A DNA stretch of 64,000 nucleotides. It comes from Alphaproteobacteria bacterium (GTDB lineage Bacteria > Pseudomonadota > Alphaproteobacteria > Rhizobiales > Rhizobiaceae). The notes below the pieces were generated by a model. It ran no database searches. It saw nothing but the letters and a program-made list of their open reading frames with translations, and was not told where the DNA came from. Position numbers and translations under genes: made by a program. The number at the start of each line of letters is the position of its first letter. Positions within the stretch are counted from its first letter, which is position 1. Shown one piece after another: positions 8,792-17,883 of this stretch. Where the stretch lies: contig JAJRQF010000123.1 of assembly GCA_024280375.1 (NCBI GenBank), positions 16,299 to 80,298 of the forward strand, written 5' to 3'.

Positions 8792-9147
8792 AAGCGTCAT
8801 GCAAGTAAGGCGGCCCGTAAGGCTTCAAACTTTGCTGGGACAATCTTTAGCGGCTTCCACACATCAGCGTGGTGCGTGAATACTATTAAACGCAACATGC
8901 TTCAGCAATCGGCGGTATAGCGCTCTGGAAAAGCCAAGCCGGGCGTAATAAACGGTGCTGCGTAGTTCCAAATTAGGGGCAAATTTTGTTTTTCCATCTG
9001 TGACCCGGAACACGTTGAACGTTACAGTTAGATAAATTTTGTGAGGAAAAACAAGTTGTTATTTCAATTCACATAGTTATAAATATTTAAATTCGAACCC
9101 TGCCGCCGCCAATCTATATTTTTACTAAATTTATTAGGATAGAAATA
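8792..9147. other. Non-coding gap of 356 bp holding a tRNA-Gln 3'-end remnant
   Basis: No open frame with coding character is seen. The stretch is AT-rich at its right end. It contains the partial copy of the tRNA-Gln 3' end at 9092-9114. No clear terminator follows the beta-CASP gene. Confidence 0.6.
9092..9114 (+). repeat. Partial duplicate of the tRNA-Gln 3' end
   Basis: Bases 9092-9107 are identical to tRNA positions 665-680 (T loop, 3' T stem and first acceptor bases). The match resumes at 9108-9114 with 684-690, after loss of three bases (CCA, 681-683 in the tRNA). The copy therefore includes the CCA end and the three bases beyond it. It cannot fold as a tRNA. Such partial 3'-end copies are typical of past site-specific integration at a tRNA gene, but no integrase lies between the copies. 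Confidence 0.7.
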
Positions 9148-9423
9148 ATGAAACATATAATTGCAGTTCTGGCCACCGTTACAATTTTAAGTATGGGTGC
9201 TGTTTCTCCCACCTACTCAGACTCTTTTTCCGACTATATATCTGATATATTGAATTCGCAGTACAATGGCATCAAACGAAAAGCCAAGGGCGATAAAAAG
9301 AAACTAGCCAAATTGGCGAAAATTCGCTCTCGTGCCTTGAATAAAATAGATAAAGTGCAGGGAATGGCAGCCAGACCCATTGCCGTCTCAGCGCTAAAGG
9401 AAATGGAAAAAGTAGTTGAGTAA
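9148..9423 (+). CDS. Small secreted basic protein of unknown function
   Basis: 91 aa, no family recognised. A signal peptide (MKHIIAVLATVTILSMGAVSPTYS) is followed by about 68 residues rich in Lys, Arg and Ala that look wholly helical, with a KAKGDKKKLAKLAKI stretch. A Shine-Dalgarno-like AGGATAGAAA precedes the ATG. It converges with the PhnA-like gene, leaving only 6 bases between stop codons. It could be a periplasmic helical peptide; function is not inferable. Confidence 0.65.
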   Translation: MKHIIAVLATVTILSMGAVSPTYSDSFSDYISDILNSQYNGIKRKAKGDKKKLAKLAKIRSRALNKIDKVQGMAARPIAVSALKEMEKVVE

Positions 9424-9429
9424 CACTGC

Positions 9430-10023
9430 TTAACCGGATTTCTTGACGAACTCGGTCAATATCACAATCTGCTGACCGCTGATGCGGCCTTCGATGTGCT
9501 TTTCATTATCCGCCACCAGCGAGATATTGCGCACCGCCGTGCCGCGCTTTGCGGTAAAGCCCGCACCTTTGACGTTGAGGTCCTTAATCAATGTCACGCT
9601 ATCGCCAGCCTGTAGCTGCGCGCCATTGGCATCCAGATGTTTGACCGAATCGTTTTCATTACTTTCAGCAGCACCGGATATTGCCCCCGATTTGGCCAAT
9701 GCGAGAGTTTCATCATCAAGATAGAGCATGTCGAGCAGGTCTTGCGCCCAGCTTTCTGCCTTCAGCCGATCAAGCATCCGCCACGCCATAATCTGAACCG
9801 GCGGAACCTGGCTCCACATGCTTTCATTCAGGCAGCGCCAATGGCGAATATCAATTTTATCCGGATTATCAATCTGACCGCGGCAAGTGGTGCAAAGCAG
9901 GATATTGTTTTCCGCATTAGCATCCGTGGTTGGTGAAACCTGAAAGGCGGCAAGGCCTTCGCTGGCGCTGCACAATTCACATTTGTTTTCCGCGCGGGCG
10001 GTAAGGCTGGCCTCAAGGCTCAT
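9430..10023 (-). CDS. PhnA-like zinc-ribbon protein
   Basis: 197 aa from the chosen ATG at 10023 (MSLEASLTARAENKCELC, the usual start of the family). A GTG at 10056 in frame would add 11 residues. The N-terminal half has two CxxC knuckles (CELC and CTTC) for zinc, and the C-terminal about 65 residues are the PhnA domain (DSVTLIKDLNVKGAGF, followed by the IEGRISGQQIVILTEFVKK tail). Despite its name, PhnA is not proven to act on phosphonates; homologues are widespread orphan proteins. It is transcribed in the same direction as the RTX gene but is separated from it by about 190 bases. Confidence 0.88.
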   Translation of the reverse strand: MSLEASLTARAENKCELCSASEGLAAFQVSPTTDANAENNILLCTTCRGQIDNPDKIDIRHWRCLNESMWSQVPPVQIMAWRMLDRLKAESWAQDLLDMLYLDDETLALAKSGAISGAAESNENDSVKHLDANGAQLQAGDSVTLIKDLNVKGAGFTAKRGTAVRNISLVADNEKHIEGRISGQQIVILTEFVKKSG

Positions 10024-10213
10024 GGTATGCTCACTGATGATATTACAATTGCACACCTTTTGCCGCGATGAGCACTAATTTTCAAGCGGTTTCAATGGCG
10101 CTTGTAAAAAAAATCGTCGATATCTTCCGCTTCCAGTTCCAAGAATGCGCGATGGGTTGCCATCCAATTGACCGACAGGGTCAATCGGACAAATTTGCCA
10201 GACTATCTGGAAA

Positions 10214-12508
10214 TTAAACTGCGATATAATCGCTGCCGAAATACAATTCAGCGGTTAGTGTTCCGGTCGGATCAAATGCAAAATTATCAGCAACGACATC
10301 TGCAAGTTCAACGCCTTCAAGTATGACCGTTGCATTGGCACCAAAGCGAACCCGAAGCTCGTCATTGCGGGTATAAAAATACAGATCTTCAAAGGCCGTA
10401 ACACTTTCATTGTCGGCAAAAACAATCAGATCGCCGTTTGCACCAAATTCCATATCGGTAATGGTATCCAGCCCGTCACCGACGCGAAACAGGAACGTAT
10501 CACTGCCACCATTTCCGGTCAGTTTATCGCTCAAGGTGCCGCCAACAATATAATCGTCGCCAGCGCCGCCGATCAGTGTGTCATAGCCATATTTGCCGTT
10601 CATATAAACGCCGCTGTCATTGGCATGGGCAATATCATTGCGGTTTACACCTTCGACATTGCCGAATGTGATTTTATTTTCCGCATAGGGGTCAATTGCA
10701 GCATGGGTTGAACCACTGCCGCTGATGACAGTCCAGCCAGAGCCGCCATTGCCGTAAAACGGTACGTCAAAATCTAGAACGCTGTTATCAATTTCAACGA
10801 CATTGCCCCGATCCGGGCTACCGTGAAATCCGACATCGCGATTGGTATCGGCAATCTGAATGTAGTTGTCGGTCTCCGCACTCCATGCGGATGTGATGAA
10901 CCCGTGGCGGGTGTCATAAATTTCCAGATTGGTTAGCGAGTTATTGTTGCTTTCATAAAGCAACAGGCCATAGCCATTGCCGCCGCCGCCCTTATTGTGA
11001 GCGCCGCTGGTATAAAGATCGTCAGCCTGCAAATCGATTGTAGAACCGATAACCAGGCCTTTACTGCCGATATCAACAACGCTAACCCGTTCAAGTGTCG
11101 CGCCGACCGTGCCCACCATGCTGAAAGCCGTGTTGGAAAGATAGGCAGGCAGAGTGTTGGTAAAGTCGTAACTGTTGGCCGTCCCCAAATTATGGGTCAC
11201 GGTGAAGTCGCTGATGTTCAAACCCTCGAACATCTCGATATAATTGAGTTTTACTTTTCCCTGATCCATCGCGTAGGGAATTTCATGGGTGAAATGAACA
11301 ATATCGCCTTCAACCCGGTCTACCTGCAAGATGACCTCGCGAAACGGGCGTCGGTCAGCGTCTTCCATGCTGACATTCTGCCAGCCATTTGCATCCAGCC
11401 ATTCGCGGGTGTTTTGCTGGAACATATAAATGGTATCGCCAGCAGCAAGGCTGTTTCCGGCAATCTCAATAGATGTGTCGCCGACATTTACGCCACTTGA
11501 TGCGGTTCCAAGATAGGTGCGTGCGCCGCCGGTAACCTGCAGGCCGTCACTTACCTGGCCCTCTGGGAAATCAAATTGAATGATCGTTCCAGCTTCGCTC
11601 TCACCTTTGAAATTAATGTTGCCGCGATCAATGATTATGCTTTCACTGAATGTGTGGGTGCCATTGGTCAAAATAAAGGTGGAGCCATCATTTACAGTGG
11701 CGATTAAAGAATTGAGTTCGGCCGCCGTCGTTCCAACTTCTATCACATAGGTGTCAATTGCCAGCGCAACGCCTGCAATGGTGAAGTTCTGGGCGCCAAG
11801 GTCACCTAGTTTTACGTCTTTCAGCGTAATCTTATCGCCATTGGTGAGGTTGATAACCGTATCGCCGCCATCATCTACCGCAGCTGCCAGAATTTCACTG
11901 ACGGTGGCAAAGCCTGCATCGCTGAAATTTACCTGATCCTGGGTAATATCAAAGTCTTTAACCTTGTCAGCGCCGCTGCCTGCACCAAATACAACGACAT
12001 CAGCACCATCGCCAAGTTTCAGCTTGTCATTGCCGCCGCCGCCATTGAGTACGGATCCATCATTTGCAGCCGTAATTGTATCACGGCCTGTGCCGCCAAT
12101 TACCTGAACGCTGGAATTATCAGCAATTGTGATTTCGTTCTCAAATCCATCGGCAAGTTGAACAACGCCAGTGCCACCAACAAACAAGGTGCCTTTATCA
12201 TCAACTTCAGCCTGCAGCGAAGTAATGCCGTTTTCACCGGAAATAATAGTGAGTTCGTCGTCGTCGCTATCTTTGAGCAATGATTTATCAATATTGATGT
12301 TTAAAATATCGCCGGAAATACCAGTGAAATCCAGTATCTCTACGCCTTCAATATCGCGGTAGCTATCGGTGTCAAATGAATAGTCACCAGTCGATGTGAT
12401 CGCCAGCGTATCCAGTCCGGATTTCAGCTTTATCTTTGCGTTTACCAGATCGACCGCATCAATTGTAATGAAGTCAGAACCCTTAGTCCCCTTGATTTTC
12501 ACGGCCAC
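10214..12508 (-). CDS. Secreted RTX protein with a central right-handed beta-helix
   Basis: 764 aa, acidic, without an N-terminal signal peptide, as expected for type I secretion. The order is: a repeat-rich N-terminal region (about 1-230) with a degenerate calcium-binding block (GTGRDTITA, then GGGGNDKLKLGDGADV); a linker; a beta-helix-like region (about 250-640) rich in Asn and Gly ladders (IIIDRGNINFKGES, NGYGLLLYESNNNSLTNLEI); an RTX block near 650-690 (IGGAGDDYIVGG, LTGNGGSDTF); and a short C-terminal secretion-like tail. The central fold resembles pectate-lyase or epimerase-type helices, which often act on polysaccharides, but no catalytic motif could be assigned. No type I exporter gene is adjacent; the RbbA-type operon at 1-5.6 kb is a different class. 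Confidence 0.82.
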   Translation of the reverse strand: MAVKIKGTKGSDFITIDAVDLVNAKIKLKSGLDTLAITSTGDYSFDTDSYRDIEGVEILDFTGISGDILNINIDKSLLKDSDDDELTIISGENGITSLQAEVDDKGTLFVGGTGVVQLADGFENEITIADNSSVQVIGGTGRDTITAANDGSVLNGGGGNDKLKLGDGADVVVFGAGSGADKVKDFDITQDQVNFSDAGFATVSEILAAAVDDGGDTVINLTNGDKITLKDVKLGDLGAQNFTIAGVALAIDTYVIEVGTTAAELNSLIATVNDGSTFILTNGTHTFSESIIIDRGNINFKGESEAGTIIQFDFPEGQVSDGLQVTGGARTYLGTASSGVNVGDTSIEIAGNSLAAGDTIYMFQQNTREWLDANGWQNVSMEDADRRPFREVILQVDRVEGDIVHFTHEIPYAMDQGKVKLNYIEMFEGLNISDFTVTHNLGTANSYDFTNTLPAYLSNTAFSMVGTVGATLERVSVVDIGSKGLVIGSTIDLQADDLYTSGAHNKGGGGNGYGLLLYESNNNSLTNLEIYDTRHGFITSAWSAETDNYIQIADTNRDVGFHGSPDRGNVVEIDNSVLDFDVPFYGNGGSGWTVISGSGSTHAAIDPYAENKITFGNVEGVNRNDIAHANDSGVYMNGKYGYDTLIGGAGDDYIVGGTLSDKLTGNGGSDTFLFRVGDGLDTITDMEFGANGDLIVFADNESVTAFEDLYFYTRNDELRVRFGANATVILEGVELADVVADNFAFDPTGTLTAELYFGSDYIAV

Positions 12509-12715
12509 ACCTGTGCTGTTATTCGTCTCACAAGGCTACATGAAATGGCTTTTTTTTCAATCTGAATTGGAAGTTGGTGTTAATTGCCGGTTGTTAAAAG
12601 GAACGCGAATTTCAGCTAAATTTGATTAAAATTTTAGGTAGCTGAAAATTACCCAGTCAACTCAGATAGAAGCGTTAAAACCCTGATGAATTAGAAATAG
12701 TCGCTTAACCTGTCC

Positions 12716-13888
12716 CTATGGGCGCTCCAGACACATGGCAACGCCCATTCCACCACCAATGCAAAGCGTGGCAAGTCCTTTTTTTGCATCGCGACGCTGC
12801 ATTTCATGCAAAAGCGTCACTAAAATTCGCGCCCCGGATGCGCCAATCGGGTGGCCAATAGCAATTGCCCCGCCGTTGACATTGACCTTGTTTTGGTCCC
12901 AGCCCATTTCTTGGTTTACCGCGCAAGCCTGTGCTGCAAAGGCCTCGTTGGCCTCGATCAAATCAAGGTCTTGTGCGCTCCATCCAGCCCGCTCAAGCGC
13001 TTTCCTGGAGGCGGGTATCGGCCCTGTTCCCATGATTGACGGGTCAACGCCCGCTGTAGCGCGAGAAGCAATACGCGCCAGCGGTGTAATTCCGCGTTTT
13101 GCAGCGTTCTCGGCACTCATAATTACCAATGCCGCCGCACCATCATTAAGGCCGGAAGCGTTGGCGGCGGTCACCGAGCCATCCTTGGCGAACGCCGGGC
13201 GCAGTTTTGCCATGCCTTCGATGGTCGCGCCATGGCGGATATATTCATCCCTGTCGACAACAGTTTCCCCCTTGCGGGTTTTGATAGTGACAGGGGTAAT
13301 TTCAGCCTCAAACAGGCCGGCCTTTTGGGCGGCTTCTGCCTTGTTTTGGGATTGAACGGCAAAAGCGTCCTGCACATCGCGGCTTATCTGAAATTTGTTG
13401 GCAACATTTTCTGCCGTATTGCCCATGTGATAGCCGTTAAAAGCATCCCACAAGCCATCGCGGATCATGGTATCAATCATTTGGTAATCGCCCATGCGAA
13501 CGCCATTGCGCAGGTGCTGGCAATGGGTCGATTGCGACATGGATTCTTGCCCGCCCGCGAGCACGATTTCTGCGTCCCCGCCTTCGATCTGCTGCATGGC
13601 AATGGCAACGGTGCGAAGGCCCGAGCCACAAACCTGATTGATGCCCCATGCGGAGGCCTCAACCGGAATTCCGGCAGCAATTGATGCCTGACGGGCCGGG
13701 TTTTGCCCTTGGCCGGCGGTTAAAACCTGGCCCAAAATTACCTCATCAACCTCGCGGGCCTCAATTCCTGCCCGCCCTATGGCGGCTTTCAAGGCTATTT
13801 CGCCAAGTTCGTGGGCTTTTAGCGGTGCAAGTGCGCCATTAAACGAGCCAACCGGTGTGCGCGTGGCACTGGCAATAACAATATCCAT
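12716..13888 (-). CDS. Acetyl-CoA C-acetyltransferase (biosynthetic-type thiolase)
   Basis: 390 aa, full length for PhaA/AtoB thiolases, which condense two acetyl-CoA to acetoacetyl-CoA or do the reverse. The active-site cysteine is Cys87 in [10 protein letters not shown], the catalytic histidine is in [17 protein letters not shown] near residue 348, and the second cysteine is in [11 protein letters not shown] near residue 377. The protein is cytoplasmic. No reductase (phaB) or CoA-transferase gene is next to it, so a role in polyhydroxybutyrate synthesis or ketone and amino acid degradation cannot be chosen. A second, more divergent thiolase gene starts 220 bases away on the other strand. 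Confidence 0.94.
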   Translation of the reverse strand: MDIVIASATRTPVGSFNGALAPLKAHELGEIALKAAIGRAGIEAREVDEVILGQVLTAGQGQNPARQASIAAGIPVEASAWGINQVCGSGLRTVAIAMQQIEGGDAEIVLAGGQESMSQSTHCQHLRNGVRMGDYQMIDTMIRDGLWDAFNGYHMGNTAENVANKFQISRDVQDAFAVQSQNKAEAAQKAGLFEAEITPVTIKTRKGETVVDRDEYIRHGATIEGMAKLRPAFAKDGSVTAANASGLNDGAAALVIMSAENAAKRGITPLARIASRATAGVDPSIMGTGPIPASRKALERAGWSAQDLDLIEANEAFAAQACAVNQEMGWDQNKVNVNGGAIAIGHPIGASGARILVTLLHEMQRRDAKKGLATLCIGGGMGVAMCLERP

Positions 13889-14108
13889 GATTTGAATTCC
13901 TTTGGGTGTGCAAGGCCTGCTACTTTGTTAAAAAGTTTGGCTTGAATATTACTCAATTGGATTGACCATATATCATCGGGAGGAATACAACATGGTTCAA
14001 GAGATTGATAAACTATCGTCCAGCTGAATAGAAGTCCATTGTCACCTTGAATAATTCCCTTAAAAGAGACAGGCAAAACACGGCGGATGAATTTCGAAAG
14101 GAAAAGAA

Positions 14109-15272
14109 ATGACCGCATGTATCGTGGGTTGGGCCCACTCCAAATTTGGCAAACACTCAGATGAAACCGTTGAAAGCCTGATTGTCGGCGTTGTTGGCGC
14201 AGCACTGGAAAATGCCGGTTGCGAAGCGGGCGATATTGATGAGATTATTCTGGGTCATTTCAATGCGGGCTTTTCCAATCAGGATTTTACTGCAAGCCTG
14301 ATTTTGCAGGCCTCTGATCAGTTTCGCTTTAAACCGGCAACCCGGGTGGAAAATGCCTGTGCCACCGGTTCTGCGGCCGTTCAACAGGGCATTCGTGCCA
14401 TTGATACCGGCGCTAAAAAAGTGCTGGTGGTGGGCGTTGAACAGATGACCACCACGCCGGGCCGTGAAATCGGCCAAAACCTGTTGAAAGCATCCTACCT
14501 GCCGGAAGATGGCGATACGCCCGGCGGTTTTGCCGGTGTATTTGGCAATATTGCCCAGGCCTATTTTCAAAAATATGGCGACCAATCCGATGCGCTGGCC
14601 CATATTGCCGCCAAGAACCACAAGAACGGCGTCAACAATCCCTATGCTCAAATGCGCAAGGATCTGGGCTATGAGTTTTGCCGCGCCGAAAGCGAAAAAA
14701 ACCCGTTTGTTGCAGGGCCATTAAAGCGCACCGATTGTTCGCTGGTTTCCGATGGAGCCGCCGCCATTGTGCTGGCCGATACCCAGACCGCATTGAAAAT
14801 GGACAAGGCCGTAGCCTTTCGTGCAACTGCCCATGCGCAGGACTTTCTGCCGATGTCGAAGCGCGATATTCTGCAATTTGAGGGCTGCGCTGTTGCCTGG
14901 CAGCGGGCTTTGGCTGACGCTGGCCTTGCGATTGATGATCTTTCTTTTGTCGAAACCCATGATTGCTTCACCATTGCTGAATTGATTGAGTATGAAGCGA
15001 TGGGGCTGGCAAAACCGGGTGAGGGGGCAGCGATTGCCATTGAAGGCCAAACACAGATGGGCGGGCGATTGCCGGTCAACCCATCCGGGGGGCTTAAATC
15101 CAAGGGTCACCCAATTGGCGCAACCGGGGTTTCCATGCATGTTTTGACCGCTATGCAGTTGACGGGAACCGCCGGTGATATTCAGGTGCCGGGTGCAGAA
15201 CTTGGCGGCATATTCAATATGGGCGGTGCGGCCGTTGCTAATTATGTCTCGATCATGGAACGAATTAAATGA
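14109..15272 (+). CDS. SCP2-type thiolase-family acyltransferase
   Basis: 387 aa. It has the thiolase fold with the nucleophile-region cysteine in ENACATGSAA (about residue 80), the VETHDCFTIAELIEYE motif in place of the classical NEAF, and the GHPIGATG histidine loop near 340. This pattern marks the sterol-carrier-protein-type or lipid-transfer thiolase branch, commonly annotated acetyl-CoA acetyltransferase; substrate chain length is unknown. AGGAAAAGAA precedes the ATG. The stop overlaps the start of the asparaginase gene by four bases (ATGA), so the two are translationally coupled. Confidence 0.9.
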   Translation: MTACIVGWAHSKFGKHSDETVESLIVGVVGAALENAGCEAGDIDEIILGHFNAGFSNQDFTASLILQASDQFRFKPATRVENACATGSAAVQQGIRAIDTGAKKVLVVGVEQMTTTPGREIGQNLLKASYLPEDGDTPGGFAGVFGNIAQAYFQKYGDQSDALAHIAAKNHKNGVNNPYAQMRKDLGYEFCRAESEKNPFVAGPLKRTDCSLVSDGAAAIVLADTQTALKMDKAVAFRATAHAQDFLPMSKRDILQFEGCAVAWQRALADAGLAIDDLSFVETHDCFTIAELIEYEAMGLAKPGEGAAIAIEGQTQMGGRLPVNPSGGLKSKGHPIGATGVSMHVLTAMQLTGTAGDIQVPGAELGGIFNMGGAAVANYVSIMERIK

Positions 15273-16273
15273 GCAACCCGGTTCTGGTAGAAGTTACCCG
15301 TGGGCTCCTGGTGGAAAGTCGACACCGTGGAGCGGTGGCTGTCTTTGATGGTGACGGCCGCAAGGTTTTATCCATTGGCGATATTGACCAGCCAATATTT
15401 CCCCGTTCTGCGATCAAAGCTTTGCAGGCTTTGCCGTTGGTGGAAAGTGGCGCGGCCGATCGTTTTGGCTTGAGCGATGCGGAAATTGCACTTGCCTGTT
15501 CTTCCCATTCTGCTGAGGCCGATCACATTAAAGCGGTCAATTCAGTTCTGGGGAAAATTGACCTTAATGATAACGCACTTGAATGCGGTTGCCAGCGGCC
15601 GATGAACCTGGAGGCCAGTCTTGATCTGGCAATAAAAGGGCATAAGCCTTTGGCAACGCATAATAATTGCTCTGGAAAACATGCGGGATTTCTGTGTCTG
15701 GCCTGCCATATGGGCGTCGATCACAAGGGCTATATCGGGCCTGAACACAAAGTTCAGCGTGAAGTGAAAGCGGTAATGGAAGCCATGACCGGCGCGCCCC
15801 ATGCGCAAGATCATTGCGGCACCGATGGCTGTTCTATCCCCACCTATGCGGTGCCGTTAAAATCTATTGCGGTGGGTTTTGCAAAGTTTGCCACCGGCAT
15901 TGGCCTTGCGCCAGAACGCGCCAAAGCGGCCAGGCGCATCTATTCGGCCTGCACGGAAAATCCGTTTCATGTGGCGGGCACCGGGCGCGCCTGTACCGAA
16001 ATCATGCAAGTGGGCAAGGGCAGGGTGATGGTAAAAACCGGCGCGGAAGGCATGTTCTGCGCGGCCATTCCTGAACTTGGCCTTGGCATGGCGGTTAAAT
16101 GCGATGATGGCACCGCAAGGGCGGCCGAAACCATTGCCGCAACTGTAATCGCCAATCTGTTGCCAAAGGGTGATGCGGAGGGCGAGGCCATTCGCCAGAT
16201 TGGGCAGCATAAGCTCACCAACTGGAATGGCATTGAAGTGGGCGAAATAAGAGCTGCTGGAGAAATTGCTTAA
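15269..16273 (+). CDS. Class 3 (rhizobial-type) L-asparaginase
   Basis: 334 aa, asparaginase II family (PF06089 type), unrelated to E. coli AnsA/AnsB. Residues reported as essential in Rhizobium etli ReAV are all visible with an offset of one: Ser47 and Lys50 in PRSAIKA, Ser79 in CSSHSAE, zinc-site Cys134 and Lys137 in NNCSGKHAG, Cys188 in GTDGCSIPTY, and a lysine near 262 in VKTGAEGMFC. It hydrolyses L-asparagine to aspartate and ammonia in the cytoplasm. Coupled by a 4-base overlap to an SCP2-type thiolase gene, which is an odd metabolic pairing. Confidence 0.93.
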   Translation: MSNPVLVEVTRGLLVESRHRGAVAVFDGDGRKVLSIGDIDQPIFPRSAIKALQALPLVESGAADRFGLSDAEIALACSSHSAEADHIKAVNSVLGKIDLNDNALECGCQRPMNLEASLDLAIKGHKPLATHNNCSGKHAGFLCLACHMGVDHKGYIGPEHKVQREVKAVMEAMTGAPHAQDHCGTDGCSIPTYAVPLKSIAVGFAKFATGIGLAPERAKAARRIYSACTENPFHVAGTGRACTEIMQVGKGRVMVKTGAEGMFCAAIPELGLGMAVKCDDGTARAAETIAATVIANLLPKGDAEGEAIRQIGQHKLTNWNGIEVGEIRAAGEIA

Positions 16274-16306
16274 TGAGGTTTCCAAGAATGCCGGAATACG
16301 AGAGAT

Positions 16307-16756
16307 ATGTATTTACCGCGAACCAAAAACTATAATAAACTTGATCCGGTAATGCGCTGGAACCTGCCAGATCGGGTGTTTTTTGCTTGTGGTGCCTGCC
16401 AGGTTTTGGCCTATGCTTTTATGCAGCGCTTCAAACTGCCGGATGCAAAAGCAATCTGGATCAAGCCGGATAATGGCCATACCGGCAATCATATATATGT
16501 ATCATTTGGCGATCAGGTGTTTGATTATCACGGCTATTCTTTGCAGGAAAAGTTCATTTCTCACTATTGGAAAAGATCTCGGCAGCGATTTCCCGATTGG
16601 GATGCGGTATTGATTGAGTTGCCCATTGATGTTTTGATTTCAAACGAAAAATCCCGCACATATGATGGTTTGTGGCTAAGGCAACCGGATCAATTCCTGG
16701 AAAATGCAATGCCGCGCGCGCTGGCCTATCTGGACAAGTTTCCATCACCTGAATGA
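16307..16756 (+). CDS. Conserved hypothetical protein with an FACGACQVLA motif
   Basis: 149 aa, soluble, no signal peptide. The sequence is rich in aromatic residues and has a Cys-Gly-Ala-Cys near residue 30, then GNHIYVSFGDQVFDYHGYS. That combination (Cys, His, Asp in order) recalls the conserved hypothetical proteins with a papain-like cysteine-peptidase or transglutaminase look, but the function is unproven. It starts 33 bases after the asparaginase stop on the same strand and could be the last gene of that operon. Confidence 0.75.
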   Translation: MYLPRTKNYNKLDPVMRWNLPDRVFFACGACQVLAYAFMQRFKLPDAKAIWIKPDNGHTGNHIYVSFGDQVFDYHGYSLQEKFISHYWKRSRQRFPDWDAVLIELPIDVLISNEKSRTYDGLWLRQPDQFLENAMPRALAYLDKFPSPE

Positions 16757-16881
16757 GTCTCTGCCCAACATCTCGCCCCCCAATAATTTGGCCATCATCT
16801 TCTTGTCTATGATATTCATTGTGAAAAGCGGGCCAAATGAATCTGCGCTCCGTCTACAATACTATCTGCGATTGATGACCA

Positions 16882-17169
16882 ATGAAAATTGTTATTAAAT
16901 TTAGTATTTATGTTTGGTTCGTGATTGGAAACGCGCTTATTTATGTACTTCCGTCCAATAGATATAGTTGGATGAATGAAATTAATGGCAACAATCTGCA
17001 AATTCCTGTTGATGGGTCTGCGGGCGAAAAGCAGATTGTTATCGTCTTAATTATTGCCACGATTGCATTGAGCCAAGGCTATATTTTTCTTAGATCAAAA
17101 AACCTGTGGGTGAGAGTTTTATCAATCCTGTTGGTTTTACTTGCCGTGGGACTATGGATTTTGAAGTAA
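16882..17169 (+). CDS. Small membrane protein of unknown function
   Basis: 95 aa with three hydrophobic segments (about residues 2-22, 48-68 and 76-94) separated by a hydrophilic, Asn-rich loop. No family recognised. No strong Shine-Dalgarno is seen before the ATG, and the region is AT-rich, so coding status is less sure than for its neighbours. It lies downstream of the hypothetical gene at 16307 and converges with MazF. Confidence 0.5.
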   Translation: MKIVIKFSIYVWFVIGNALIYVLPSNRYSWMNEINGNNLQIPVDGSAGEKQIVIVLIIATIALSQGYIFLRSKNLWVRVLSILLVLLAVGLWILK

Positions 17170-17238
17170 ATATTGATGAATGAAGTTGCGGCTTATGCAG
17201 GAAATAAGGGATTATTGCGATAAATCTTCAATTGCCGA

Positions 17239-17574
17239 TCAGATTGTAAACATTTCAATGAGAGCCTTTGATATTTCTTCACTCGTGGCGGGTTTTACAT
17301 TACCCAGTTTCTTTACAAGTCTGGATTTGTCAATCGTTCGCAATTGATCAAGCGCTGCTTGCCCCTGTTTGCCTTGAAATTTGATGCCAATGCGTGATGG
17401 ATAGGGGCGTTCGCTGGTCGTCATTGGTGCTATAATCACCGTTCGAAGCCAACGGTTAATTTCATCGGGTGAGATAATAATGCAGGGGCGGGTTTTCTGG
17501 ATTTCAGAGCCCTTGGTCGGGTCGAGCGTAACCAGCCAAATTTCAAATCGGTTAGCAGATTTCACCATTGCCAT
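17239..17574 (-). CDS. mazF: MazF/PemK-type endoribonuclease toxin
   Basis: 111 aa, usual length. It shows the MazF pattern: FEIWLVTLDPTKGSEIQKTRPCIII at the N-terminus (split here: GSEIQKTRPCIII carries the conserved Arg and Pro), the TVIIAPMTT strand with its Thr, and LDQLRTIDKSRL with the Asp. MazF toxins cut mRNA at short sequences and are neutralised by MazE. The start overlaps the end of mazE (ATG inside the last codons; the choice between 17574 and 17568 is open), as usual for antitoxin-toxin pairs. Confidence 0.92.
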   Translation of the reverse strand: MAMVKSANRFEIWLVTLDPTKGSEIQKTRPCIIISPDEINRWLRTVIIAPMTTSERPYPSRIGIKFQGKQGQAALDQLRTIDKSRLVKKLGNVKPATSEEISKALIEMFTI

Positions 17575-17822
17575 TCATTTTGGTCGAAAGCCGCCGAACC
17601 GGTATCATCCATCAGAATTTCATCGTCGCCATCATGGTCGCTGTCAGCCATTGTTTGAAATGCCTCATTCCAGCCTTTGCGAACAGATTGAGAGGCCGCA
17701 ATAATCAGTTGATTATTTTCAACATTCATCTCGACCTGACCGGAGAGACCGCATTGCTCAAGCACGGGTTTAGGGATTCTGACACCGTGTGAATTTCCAA
17801 TTCGTATGATCTCTGCTTTCAT
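17562..17822 (-). CDS. mazE: MazE-type (AbrB-fold) antitoxin
   Basis: 86 aa. The N-terminal about 45 residues are the swapped-hairpin AbrB/MazE DNA-binding domain (RIGNSHGVRIPKPVLEQCGL, a textbook motif), and the acidic C-terminus (DSDHDGDDEILMDD) is the part that wraps the toxin. It would bind its own promoter and repress the operon. It is the first gene of the pair and overlaps mazF by 13 bases. No mobile-element signs are seen around it. Confidence 0.92.
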   Translation of the reverse strand: MKAEIIRIGNSHGVRIPKPVLEQCGLSGQVEMNVENNQLIIAASQSVRKGWNEAFQTMADSDHDGDDEILMDDTGSAAFDQNEWQW

Positions 17823-17883
17823 TGTTACGCCCTTTCATAATTACAATGTAATTACAAATGCAGATATGTCAACTGTGATGAAT

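Noticed and set aside
12735..13355. 206-codon plus-strand frame opposite the thiolase gene
   Set aside because: It lies fully antisense to a well-supported thiolase and its sequence is the usual low-information shadow of a GC-rich gene.
14157..14651. 164-codon minus-strand frame opposite the SCP2-type thiolase
   Set aside because: Antisense shadow of a confident gene, no domain visible.
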